Assembly: GCA_023390175.1 (NCBI GenBank) | Contig: JAEWDK010000020.1 | Coordinates: forward strand, 248,001 to 312,000 | Reading direction: 5' to 3' | Source: Bacillota bacterium | GTDB lineage: Bacteria > Bacillota > Clostridia > Oscillospirales > Acutalibacteraceae | DNA: 64,000 nucleotides | Shown here: in pieces, positions 52,850 through 61,128 of the stretch | Layout: each line of letters starts with the position of its first letter | How positions within the stretch are numbered: the first letter of the stretch is position 1 | Position numbers and translations under genes: made by a program | Notes under the pieces: model-generated | What the model was told of the DNA's origin: nothing | Database searches by the model: none | The model's input: only the letters and a program-made list of their open reading frames with translations

Positions 52850-53073
52850 GAAAACCAGAAAAAGAACTATACAGCCTTCGCTGCAAAAGCCGCGAATCCA
52901 CATTTTGTGATTCTCTGATTGGCGGCGTTAACGACCGGACTTGCTGTTTATTCCTTGTTCTGTGGCGCTGCTTGTAATTTGTTCCAGAGCTATTACTATT
53001 TTGGGAATGGAACCCGGAAATGTGGTATCATTACCATAAACCGTGAAAGTAAAAAAGCGGAGGTGGGGCAAAA

Positions 53074-54543
53074 ATGGAGACAAGATTCGAGAACAAAATT
53101 ATTTTGACACGAAACCTCTATTATGAATTTGCAAGGGAAATGTTCAAAAAAGCCAAATTAATCATGTATGCGGCAGGCGTTTTTCTTTTGATTGATTCCA
53201 TGATGTTATTTTTGGAACAGGATTTTAAAGGTTTTTATTTTATGCTGATTTTCGGTGTTTTCTTTCTGTTTGCCTCCCCAATAATCTTTTCCAGGAAAGC
53301 AAAACGATCATATCAGCAGCAGTTGTTGTGTAGCGGAGGGAAAAGCCCGGAGAACACGACTGAGTTTTCAGAAAGGATTCATATCGTTTCTTCAAACAAG
53401 GCGGAAGCCTTCTTTGATTACCCCCAGATCACACAAATCTGCGAAACAAAAAATCTTCTGGTCCTGAAGATAACCCGTTCGCTGGGCATTATCCTTGATA
53501 AAGAAGGCTTCACAGACGACAGATTCGCAGCTTTCCGGATTTTTATCCAACAGAAGTGTCCCCATGCAAAATATATAGTTCACAAGAATATCGGAAAAAC
53601 AAGGCTTCCGGCTGCAGCTGCTTCGGTCAATCCGGATAAAAACGCAGATGAAAATAAAAGTGAAAACGGCGCGTTACCCAGACTGACCGATCCCGGTACG
53701 GAGGAAAAACAAAATGTTTCCACCCCGGCCATGCAGACATATACCGGCGCGGGATTCCGTGATCCCACGGTTGTGTTCCCCGTAAAATCACACCCAGTTA
53801 TACGGGTTATTATGATGATCCTGTTTATTCTTTCGTTTTCCAGCATTTATATTGCTCTATTTCTTGTCGGTTCACATCAGTCATTCAGTACGTCGCCGAT
53901 AGAAAATAACTGGATGTTTTTTCTGCCGCTTCCTATTCCGCTTGCCAATCTGATCCTCGGTATTATTTGCAAGCGCAGAGGGATGAAAACGACAAAGAAC
54001 ATCGTGGTTGGCGTTATTTTTACGTTTCTGCTTTGCAGCGGTGGTTCTTTTGTGTTTTTGAACCAAACCGCGTATTCTCACAATATTTCCTATCTCGATA
54101 CCGCTGCGTCAGAAATCCATTTCAGCCTGCCCGACAAAGGTAAGATAACAACACAGAATTTCCAGTCAGACGTCAAAGAAAGCCAATCTGAATCACAAAC
54201 TGATTCACAGTCCGACACCGATGCCTTCGATTATGACTTCATGAGTCATATTACATTCACCGATACAAAGCAGCTCACTGATTTCGAAGCGTCACTGCGC
54301 GGCAGCAATCTTTGGACAAATTCTATTGCTACACCCATTTCCGGCATCGTTCCGGAGCTTTATTCCCTGCAGACAACAAAGGCCCTGGGATTCGACTATT
54401 TTATGATTTATAACATGGATCTCGGAAACTACAATGTACTTCCAGAGCAATCTGGTACTTATCGTTTTATTTATCTTGCCTATGGCAGTAAAGAAAAGAA
54501 AATGTTAATCGGCGAATACTCCTGCGACGTCATTTTGAAATAA
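53074..54543 (+). CDS. YcxB-like multi-pass membrane protein with C-terminal extracytoplasmic domain
   Basis: A 489-residue protein. N-terminal ~165 residues: two helices (27-48, 53-75) and a YcxB-like domain (FSERIHIVSSNKAEAFFDYPQITQI...LDKEGF). Residues 165-245 are a charged, low-complexity linker. Three or four more helices follow (247-270, 283-303, 309-330), then a Ser/Gln-rich stretch and a beta-rich outer domain to the C terminus (FMSHITFTDTKQLTDFEASLRG). GGAGG ten bases before the ATG. Family role unknown; domain fusion of the YcxB part to a DUF4190-like part is inferred by eye. Confidence 0.65.
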   Translation: METRFENKIILTRNLYYEFAREMFKKAKLIMYAAGVFLLIDSMMLFLEQDFKGFYFMLIFGVFFLFASPIIFSRKAKRSYQQQLLCSGGKSPENTTEFSERIHIVSSNKAEAFFDYPQITQICETKNLLVLKITRSLGIILDKEGFTDDRFAAFRIFIQQKCPHAKYIVHKNIGKTRLPAAAASVNPDKNADENKSENGALPRLTDPGTEEKQNVSTPAMQTYTGAGFRDPTVVFPVKSHPVIRVIMMILFILSFSSIYIALFLVGSHQSFSTSPIENNWMFFLPLPIPLANLILGIICKRRGMKTTKNIVVGVIFTFLLCSGGSFVFLNQTAYSHNISYLDTAASEIHFSLPDKGKITTQNFQSDVKESQSESQTDSQSDTDAFDYDFMSHITFTDTKQLTDFEASLRGSNLWTNSIATPISGIVPELYSLQTTKALGFDYFMIYNMDLGNYNVLPEQSGTYRFIYLAYGSKEKKMLIGEYSCDVILK

Positions 54544-55100
54544 GTCGGATCATCCCCTGATAAAATAGCCCGGCCATGGGAATGCCGCAGCAAAAACGGA
54601 GGTACTGCGGTGGGATTTATTTGTTTGGTACGTAGTATGAGCAAAACGAGTAGTTCGAAGCACTTCTTGAACTTCCCAGTAACGAGCAAGAAACCAAAGA
54701 GCTAATCAAAAATAAAGGCTGCAAATTGATCGCCTATCGCAACGTCTGTACAAGTGTTCCACCGGGAAAATGAAGGAATAGCCTTAGGGATTGGTGACTT
54801 AGCAGTGTGCTGCTCCAGCAACTCAAACAGAGCCGAGTGGAAGAGAAAATAGTTGAAAAGGCGTAGCCAACCCGATAAAAAAATTTACTTAAAACACCAT
54901 AATAAGCGGGACGACAACGCTATGGATACATTATCAAATCAATTTAGTACATCGATGAGTACACTGGGAAACGTGAAATGATGTTTAGACTGTGCAAAAA
55001 AGTTCAGCCGAATTATTTATATGAAGTTAAGATCAGCCAATAAAATGAGCAGAGAACCTTTGTTGGCAAAAATATTAAAAAATTCCCCATGCTAGTTAGA
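54544..55100. other. Intergenic region, possibly containing gene remnants
   Basis: About 560 bases without an intact gene. Two short open stretches (54663-54773, starting E-A-L-L-E-L-P-S-N-E; and 54811-54867, ending V-E-E-K-I-V-E-K-A) look protein-like but are interrupted by stops and have no start or ribosome site. I cannot assign them. The region separates the YcxB-like gene from the BlaI promoter. Confidence 0.4.
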
Positions 55101-55128
55101 TTGACAAATATTTTGAAAATATTATAAT
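55101..55128 (+). promoter_or_regulatory. Sigma-A promoter of blaI-blaR1
   Basis: TTGACA (55101-55106), 16-bp spacer, TATAAT (55123-55128). The operator dyad begins six bases after the -10. Confidence 0.88.
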
Positions 55129-55133
55129 AAATA

Positions 55134-55145
55134 TTACAAATGTAA
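55134..55145 (+). promoter_or_regulatory. BlaI operator dyad
   Basis: TTACAAATGTAA, an inverted repeat that matches the TACA-N2-TGTA type dyads bound by BlaI/MecI repressors. It lies over the predicted transcription start of blaI-blaR1, so BlaI should repress its own operon. The same 12-mer occurs at the other promoter of the locus. Confidence 0.8.
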
Positions 55146-55162
55146 GCGAAAGGATTGCTACG

Positions 55163-55549
55163 ATGGATAATTTGCCCAGAATATCTGATGCGGAATATGA
55201 AGTGATGAAAGTAGTATGGGGATATGCGCCTATTAATACCGTTGAAGTGATCGATAAGCTGTCAAAAACAAGCAAATGGAACCCTAAAACCATACAGACC
55301 ATGCTGTTACGCCTTGTAAAAAAGGGGGCTTTGAGCTGCGAAAAAGATGGCCGAGTCTTTGTCTATACTCCTATAGTAAAGGAAAAGGAATATCTGGCCC
55401 AGGAAAGCAGTACGTTTTTAAATCGTTTTTATAAAGGCACAATAAACTCTATGATATTAAATTTCCTGGAACAGGATAAATTAACACCCCAGGACATTGA
55501 GGAATTAAGGCGGATTTTAGACGAACGGCAAAAGGAAGCAGGAAAATAG
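55163..55549 (+). CDS. blaI: BlaI/MecI-family transcriptional repressor
   Basis: A 128-residue winged-helix repressor of beta-lactam resistance genes. Signature: ISDAEYEVMKVVWGYAPINTVEVIDKL at the N terminus, then KTIQTMLLRLVKKGALSCEKDGRVFVYTPIV (recognition helix and wing). The dimerisation half contains YLAQESSTFLNRFYKGTINSMILNFL; in BlaI/MecI an N-F or N-L bond in this area is cleaved upon induction. AAAGGA eight bases before the ATG. Coupled to blaR1, 2 bases apart. Confidence 0.95.
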   Translation: MDNLPRISDAEYEVMKVVWGYAPINTVEVIDKLSKTSKWNPKTIQTMLLRLVKKGALSCEKDGRVFVYTPIVKEKEYLAQESSTFLNRFYKGTINSMILNFLEQDKLTPQDIEELRRILDERQKEAGK

Positions 55550-55551
55550 CA

Positions 55552-57378
55552 ATGTATAATTTATTTTTTATTCGCTTTCTATCCACCGCCCTTATTTTAT
55601 CGATTCTATTAATATTTATATTATTTATGAAACGGTTTCTGAAAAAACACGTTTCGATAAAATTTCAGTACAATATCCGGTATCTGATTTTATTTATGCT
55701 GTTCATTCCTTTCCTGCCCATTGGAACGTTTCCTTTTGAGAATGACCGGATACCTGTTATCAGCCAAGGCGGCAATATGACGCCTGCAGCCTTTTCCATG
55801 CATTCGGTAGCTGATCTTATGAATCAAAGCACAGGCAGACTGCAGGATTTTACCGTATCGGTAACTAGGTCAACCCCCGAGCAGCTTAATTTTTTCCTCA
55901 TGATCGTCTGGGTGATTGGAACCTTTTTAACGATAGGACTTACGTTTTATTCCAACCGCTGTATTTCTATGATCAAAAAAACAATTCAGCCGATTGATGA
56001 CGTTAAAACGGAGCAAATATTTAGAAAATGCAAAAAACGTCTGCGACTCCGTAGAAAAATAATTTTGGGAAAATCAAAATTGTTAAGTACGCCAGCTGCG
56101 TTTGGTTTATTTCATCCTTGCGTTGTCTTACCGGATGAATCCAGAACAACAATTACGGCAACAGATATCCCCTATATCTTTTTTCACGAGCTGACCCATT
56201 ACAAACACGGTGATATTTATATTAATTTTCTTATCTGTATTTTCCAAGCTCTCTATTGGTTTAATCCGCTTATCTGGTACATTTTTAAAGAAATAAAAGC
56301 GGATAATGAAATCGCCTGCGATATTTCCATTCTAGAAATGCTGAACGAAAAGCATCATTTAGAATACGGAAAGACTATCATAAATTGCGCAGACCGTTTT
56401 TTAAAGCTGCCGCATTTGAATACAGCCTCTATGATGATTGGCTCCGAAAGTCAGGTAAAGAAGCGTATTCAGCAAATCGCAGACTTTCATAAGGAGTCCG
56501 AGAAATTAAAAATAAAGGCTACTGTCTCTATCCTGTTAATTGGACTATTCATCCTGTTAAACGTTCCTTTTCTTTCAGCAGCTGCACTGGATCACGATAT
56601 ATACCGTCTGCCAGACCAAGTCTCTGTGACATATGAAGATATGAGCCGCTATTTTGATGGATATCAGGGAAGTTTTGTTTTGTATAACACAAAAATGGAT
56701 CAATATACGGTATTCAACAAAGAAAAAAGTCTTACTCGCGTTTCACCTGATTCAACTTATAAGATATATGATTCTTTGGTTGCACTTGAAACAAATGCAA
56801 TCACAAGGGAAAGGACAACAATCCCCTGGGACGGAACAAAATATCCTTATCCTGCATGGAATAGAAATCAGGACTTATCCTCCGCATTAAAGTCATCGGT
56901 TAACTGGTATTTTCAATCATTGGATAAAAAGATCGGGTACAACGATTTGCAAAAATACTTTGTAAATATGAAATATGGAAACTGTGATATTTCCGGAGGA
57001 ATCGCTGACTACTGGTTAGAATCGTCTCTGAAAATATCACCGATGGAACAGGTGCAGCTGCTTAGATCCTTTTACAGCAATCAATTCGGTTTCAAGGATG
57101 AAAACATTGATGGAGTAAAGGCTGCGCTGTTAATTTTGAGAGAAAATCATATCTCTCTTTCAGGAAAAACCGGTACCGGAACAGTTAATCTTAAAAATAG
57201 AAACGGCTGGTTTGTCGGTTATGTTGAGGCTGCGGAAAACACTTACTTTTTCGCGGCAAATATCCAAGGCGGAACTAACCCAAGCGGCAGCGAAGCTGCC
57301 AAGATCACTCTGTCAGTTTTGGCGGAGAATCATATAATAAGCGATAATATGAAGGAACAAGCCCTCTTTCAGAAATGA
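55552..57378 (+). CDS. blaR1: BlaR1/MecR1-type beta-lactam sensor-protease
   Basis: A 608-residue transducer. N-terminal helices (residues ~5-25, 38-58, 110-130), then a cytosolic metalloprotease with HELTHYKHGD (~212, zinc H-E-x-x-H), a fourth helix (~325-345) and an extracellular class-D-like penicillin sensor domain: S-x-x-K in PDSTYKIYDSLVALE (~400), S-x-N in SSVNWYF and K-T-G in SGKTGTGTVN (~537). Acylation by a beta-lactam activates the protease, which leads to loss of BlaI. All catalytic motifs are intact, so it should be a working sensor. Confidence 0.95.
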   Translation: MYNLFFIRFLSTALILSILLIFILFMKRFLKKHVSIKFQYNIRYLILFMLFIPFLPIGTFPFENDRIPVISQGGNMTPAAFSMHSVADLMNQSTGRLQDFTVSVTRSTPEQLNFFLMIVWVIGTFLTIGLTFYSNRCISMIKKTIQPIDDVKTEQIFRKCKKRLRLRRKIILGKSKLLSTPAAFGLFHPCVVLPDESRTTITATDIPYIFFHELTHYKHGDIYINFLICIFQALYWFNPLIWYIFKEIKADNEIACDISILEMLNEKHHLEYGKTIINCADRFLKLPHLNTASMMIGSESQVKKRIQQIADFHKESEKLKIKATVSILLIGLFILLNVPFLSAAALDHDIYRLPDQVSVTYEDMSRYFDGYQGSFVLYNTKMDQYTVFNKEKSLTRVSPDSTYKIYDSLVALETNAITRERTTIPWDGTKYPYPAWNRNQDLSSALKSSVNWYFQSLDKKIGYNDLQKYFVNMKYGNCDISGGIADYWLESSLKISPMEQVQLLRSFYSNQFGFKDENIDGVKAALLILRENHISLSGKTGTGTVNLKNRNGWFVGYVEAAENTYFFAANIQGGTNPSGSEAAKITLSVLAENHIISDNMKEQALFQK

Positions 57379-57394
57379 AAAAGGCTTGTTCCTT
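57352..57394. terminator. Convergent terminator between blaR1 and the PBP gene
   Basis: A 12-bp stem (57352-57363 with 57383-57394) with a 19-nt loop overlaps the last codons and stop of blaR1. T runs are short on both sides. It lies between converging transcripts. Confidence 0.6.
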
Positions 57395-57409
57395 TCTGAT
57401 ATTGATAGA

Positions 57410-59470
57410 CTATTCAAAAACCGATTTAGCAATTGTAATTGCACAATGACTGCCGCCGCGGTTTTTAACGTCTTCCACCATAGTTAATGCCAAAAGTTGC
57501 TTATTGCTGCTATCATCCGCATTGAATGCTACAAACCAACCCAATTCAGTTCCTTTGGTATCTTCTTTTGATGCTTTGATTTCTGCAGTTCCGGTTTTTC
57601 CAGCAAGTTTTACACCGGCAACCCTTCCGCTGCGCCCGGTGCCGTTTGGACTTTCAATGACCTGTATTAAATCATTCCGCACAATGTCGCAAGCCTCTTT
57701 GGAAAATACCTGTGTCTTCCAAAAGGAAGGAGTCGTATTTTCCTTGTTTTCCAGGTACGGTTTTATCATATTCCCATTGTTTACAAATGCGGAGTAGATT
57801 GATGCCATATGAATCGGATTTATTAAAATCTGCCCCTGCCCATAACCGCTGTCAGCTAATTGAATTTCAGAGTCAAAGCTGTTCTTTGCACCAAATTGTG
57901 AAGCGGTCAGTCCAAATTCAAATGGAACTGTTTCGTGAAATCCCAAGCCTAATAATTGTTGAACCAACGTATCTGGGCCAATTTTAAGAGCGGCTTTGGC
58001 GAAATAGATATTATCTGAATTAATCAGGGCATTTTCCATGTTTACCAGATTTCCGTAATCTTTCAAAGTGGTTACCTGATAACTTCCCCAACTGGAATCT
58101 TTTTGCCAACTTAATCCACTATGCCCGAAATTCTCTTGCGGATCTATTTTTCCTGCTGTTATTCCGATAGCGGCTATAACAGGTTTAAAAGAAGACCCTG
58201 GGCAAAGGGCTGCTTTATATCGATTGTACATAGGTTTTCTTGTGTCATCGTTCAACTCTTTCCATCGGTCCGATGACATTCCCAAAATAAACTCATTCGG
58301 ATCATAAGCCGGAGTGCTTACTAAAGCCAAAACCTCCCCTGTTTTTGGGTTTAACACAACGGAGCAGCTTTTCTCATTTTTCATTTGGTTATATAACTTG
58401 CTCTGCAATTGTGAATCAATGGTAGTGTGAATTGCTTCGCCATCTTTTTTCTCTTTTTTTAACAGCGAATGCTTTGTTTTACCATCAGGGTCAACAATGG
58501 CAATTACGTATCCGTCGTAAGCACGGAGTCTGCTTTCAAATAATTTTTCTAATCCGGCCTTACCCAATACACTGTTGTCATTATAGTTTTGACCTTTTAA
58601 TTTCTCTACTTCGTCAGCGCTGATATTTTGCAGATATCCGGTCAAGTGAGCCGCACTTTCTCCAAGAGGATACACCCGCGCACTTTCATTGGAAATTTTA
58701 ATTCCTTTTATTTTCAAAAGCGCATTTTCTTTTTCTGTATCGTTTTGTGATATTAATTTTACCGGCACAAATGTGTCCGGTTTAACATAAGAGGCATTCA
58801 GCTGCTTATTGATGAACTCAGCCGGAACATTTAAAATCTGTGATACTTTTCCGATATCATTTTTTAAGTCATTACTCATTTTTTTCGGAACAAAACCGAC
58901 CGAAGATACGGTACCGTCTTCTGCAAGCACATTTCCGTTTCTATCCAGAATACTTCCCCTTGTTCCTTTCAGGGTACGGACAGCTACTCTATCCTTGTCA
59001 TCCAGCTGCGGAAAAATAAGGTTCGAGTTCCACTCAATAAGAAATTCCTGATTCTTACCGGGCGCTATAATTGTATCATTCAAAAAAGAGAGTTTACCCG
59101 CCAAGGTTTCCATATTTGTCGTATAAGTTATTTTGACGCTATCACTGTCATTTTCCGCTTTTTCTATCTTTTCGGTTTGGATTTTCAAATCTTTGACTTC
59201 GATACCGTCATAGATTTTTTTGTTTCTAGCCGTAAAATCGGACAGTGAAATGCTTGCTCTGCTTTTATCACTGAGCATTTTGTACATGTTGGAATAATCC
59301 CCGGAATTAATATAAGACATATATTGAGCAAGCGTGCTCTGAGGGGTCGGTTTCTCTTTTCTTGATATCAGATTTTTGGGAATCATTATAAATAGAACTG
59401 TCACAATTCCAAGGAATAAAAGCCCAGCAGTCAAACCAGCAATCCAATAATTCGTTTTTCGTTTTTTCAA
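57410..59470 (-). CDS. MecA/PBP2a-like penicillin-binding transpeptidase
   Basis: A 686-residue class B PBP. N-terminal anchor (residues 9-30), a MecA_N (NTF2-like) domain (~38-150, with QYMSYINSGDYSNMYKMLSDKS), a dimerisation domain (RGSILDRNGNVLAEDG near 175), then the transpeptidase: S-x-x-K in CPGSSFKP (~430), S-D-N in INSDNIYFAK (~483) and K-T-G in LAGKTGTAEIK (~623). This layout is that of PBP2a of S. aureus and Bacillus PBP3. Start is a TTG at 59470 with GAGGA eight bases upstream; an earlier TTG (59503) lies inside the preceding gene. Placed in a BlaI-controlled operon, it is probably a beta-lactam-insensitive PBP made upon induction. Confidence 0.92.
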   Translation of the reverse strand: MKKRKTNYWIAGLTAGLLFLGIVTVLFIMIPKNLISRKEKPTPQSTLAQYMSYINSGDYSNMYKMLSDKSRASISLSDFTARNKKIYDGIEVKDLKIQTEKIEKAENDSDSVKITYTTNMETLAGKLSFLNDTIIAPGKNQEFLIEWNSNLIFPQLDDKDRVAVRTLKGTRGSILDRNGNVLAEDGTVSSVGFVPKKMSNDLKNDIGKVSQILNVPAEFINKQLNASYVKPDTFVPVKLISQNDTEKENALLKIKGIKISNESARVYPLGESAAHLTGYLQNISADEVEKLKGQNYNDNSVLGKAGLEKLFESRLRAYDGYVIAIVDPDGKTKHSLLKKEKKDGEAIHTTIDSQLQSKLYNQMKNEKSCSVVLNPKTGEVLALVSTPAYDPNEFILGMSSDRWKELNDDTRKPMYNRYKAALCPGSSFKPVIAAIGITAGKIDPQENFGHSGLSWQKDSSWGSYQVTTLKDYGNLVNMENALINSDNIYFAKAALKIGPDTLVQQLLGLGFHETVPFEFGLTASQFGAKNSFDSEIQLADSGYGQGQILINPIHMASIYSAFVNNGNMIKPYLENKENTTPSFWKTQVFSKEACDIVRNDLIQVIESPNGTGRSGRVAGVKLAGKTGTAEIKASKEDTKGTELGWFVAFNADDSSNKQLLALTMVEDVKNRGGSHCAITIAKSVFE

Positions 59471-59486
59471 GGTTATTTTCCTCTCA

Positions 59487-60737
59487 CTATTGAATTTTAT
59501 CAAATTTCCATGTTAAGCCTGCATTTTCGCTTACAAAGGTAGCTGTTTCCCATTCACCGGAACAGCCGCTGTTCCCCCCCACATTAAGATCCATTTCACC
59601 ATGTGCCCCGTTAAAACGCGGTGCTAATTGATTGGTGAATATATCTTTATACTGCAGCGGAAGTTTCAAAAGCAATTCTTTCCAAGTGCTCCCCCCGTCC
59701 TGTGTATAGAGCGAACTTCTGTCATTGGAAAATGAAAGAAATCCCGTTTTTTTATTTGAAAAAGTAATATCGTTTACCATATAGGCAGTCATTTGGGACA
59801 TTTTTGACCAAGTGTTCCCGCCATCCTGCGTAACGTATAAATTTGTTTCCGCTTTTCCGGCACTCTTGTGAAATTGAACCGCCGCATATCCAAGCATTCC
59901 ATCATCTAAAAAACATATGCAAGGATTAAAACCGGATGGTATTTTATTGTCTATTAACTTTATATTCCATGTTTTACCTGAATTGTTTGACAGCAAAATT
60001 TGCAGCTTTCCATCTTTCTCTCCCGAAGTAAAAAGGAATGCTGCTTTTTGGGGGATCAAGCAAACTGATGCAGGAAATAACATATCTGAGTATGCAGAGC
60101 CGTCTGAATTTTTGCCTGCAAATAACGCAAAATTCCCAGTTGGGACTTGGCTCCAATTTGCACCATTGTTGTATGTGATATAAACGTTGTTGTTTTTAAC
60201 AGTGTACGCAGTTTTCTCTATTGTGGGCAATAAAAGCAGTCTATCAACATCGTTTTGACTAATTCCCATTTTGACGATAAAGTCTTTTGTTGTTTGCGTA
60301 TCAACCAAAAGATATTGGCCTTCGTTCACTTCCCGAATTACAAATGTCCATTCACAATGCAGCTGTTGCTTTTTGTCCACTATGCCTTTGTTCTTGAAAC
60401 TGAAATAGTTTGCATCGTCAGGGGACAATATAAAAATGATGGCTACTGCATATATATTCTTGCCCTGGGATATTATTTTTGCATTTGTCATCTGAAACCC
60501 CTCTATATCACTACCGGTTTTACCAGATGAGCCAAGGGGTACGGCTTCTGCAAGATATGCCTCCAATACGGAATTCGCAATTCCCGCCATATGCTCAGTA
60601 TCGTTATATATTATCAGCGGATGGATATTTGGTGATTCATCAAAAGTAAATTTCATATTAAGAATAATCAGAATGCAAATAATTAAAAGTAAACCAGTGG
60701 TCGTAGCTGATATTGCCACAATAAACTTAGATTTCAT
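59487..60737 (-). CDS. Membrane-anchored Asp-box (BNR) repeat protein
   Basis: A 416-residue protein with an N-terminal anchor (residues 5-27) and a DUF-like domain (40-165), then a beta-propeller-like region with at least five Asp boxes (S/N-x-D/N-x-G-x-T/N-W): NNGANW (~190), NSGKTW (~252), DGGNTW (~305), DGGSTW (~347) and ENAGLTW (~405). This is the sialidase/photosystem-assembly type propeller, but none of the sialidase catalytic motifs is seen. Start at 60737 (GAGG six bases upstream). Lies between a small peptide gene and the PBP gene in a BlaI-controlled operon; it may bind wall glycans or the PBP. Role unknown. Confidence 0.75.
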   Translation of the reverse strand: MKSKFIVAISATTTGLLLIICILIILNMKFTFDESPNIHPLIIYNDTEHMAGIANSVLEAYLAEAVPLGSSGKTGSDIEGFQMTNAKIISQGKNIYAVAIIFILSPDDANYFSFKNKGIVDKKQQLHCEWTFVIREVNEGQYLLVDTQTTKDFIVKMGISQNDVDRLLLLPTIEKTAYTVKNNNVYITYNNGANWSQVPTGNFALFAGKNSDGSAYSDMLFPASVCLIPQKAAFLFTSGEKDGKLQILLSNNSGKTWNIKLIDNKIPSGFNPCICFLDDGMLGYAAVQFHKSAGKAETNLYVTQDGGNTWSKMSQMTAYMVNDITFSNKKTGFLSFSNDRSSLYTQDGGSTWKELLLKLPLQYKDIFTNQLAPRFNGAHGEMDLNVGGNSGCSGEWETATFVSENAGLTWKFDKIQ

Positions 60738-60774
60738 CATGTACCTCGTATGTTTTAATAAAACGAATGGAGTG

Positions 60775-60933
60775 TTATTTGATTTGAATTTCACTGACAG
60801 GCTTTAAGATGGAACCATCATATTTATAGATATTACTATCTTTGCAGGCCGAAAAATAATGTAACGCTAAAATTATTACCGAAATAAGAAGAATAACATT
60901 AACGCAAATTAGGATAATATGGGATTTTCTCAT
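60775..60933 (-). CDS. Small membrane or lipoprotein-like peptide in the BlaI regulon
   Basis: A 52-residue peptide: short basic N terminus, one long hydrophobic segment (residues ~5-26) followed by Cys in SACKDSN, then a polar tail of about 22 residues. The Cys resembles a lipobox but the -3 residue (Phe) is not typical. AAGGAG six bases before the ATG makes expression likely. First gene of the operon; no homologue recognised. Confidence 0.6.
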   Translation of the reverse strand: MRKSHIILICVNVILLISVIILALHYFSACKDSNIYKYDGSILKPVSEIQIK

Positions 60934-60950
60934 TTTATGCTCCTTAAAAC

Positions 60951-60962
60951 TTACGAGTGTAA
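60951..60962 (-). promoter_or_regulatory. Promoter-proximal BlaI operator (imperfect dyad)
   Basis: On the minus strand TTACACTCGTAA, directly after the -10. Together with that -10 it forms TATAATAAATATTACA (60973-60958), identical to the 16 bases over the blaI promoter, but the right half-site is altered at three bases. Confidence 0.65.
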
Positions 60963-60967
60963 TATTT

Positions 60968-60999
60968 ATTATATTACATTTGTAAGTTTTAAAAGTCAA
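60968..60999 (-). promoter_or_regulatory. Promoter of the PBP operon
   Basis: On the minus strand: TATAAT (60973-60968) with TTGACT (60999-60994) 20 bp upstream, a spacing longer than usual; no better -35 is seen at 16-18 bp. The full dyad operator occupies most of the spacer. Confidence 0.55.
60974..60985 (-). promoter_or_regulatory. BlaI operator dyad in the PBP promoter
   Basis: On the minus strand TTACAAATGTAA, the same 12-mer in the same orientation relative to transcription as at the blaI promoter. Located between -35 and -10. Confidence 0.8.
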
Positions 61000-61128
61000 G
61001 GAAAAGTTGTCTTTATATCAGGTTTAAAATTCCAGTATAAGTAAGCCCAAACAAAAATCATATCATATGTAATTTGAGGTGAAAGTCCATGTAGGGAAAA
61101 AAGCTGGTGTGGCCGGCAGCCTGAGTTA

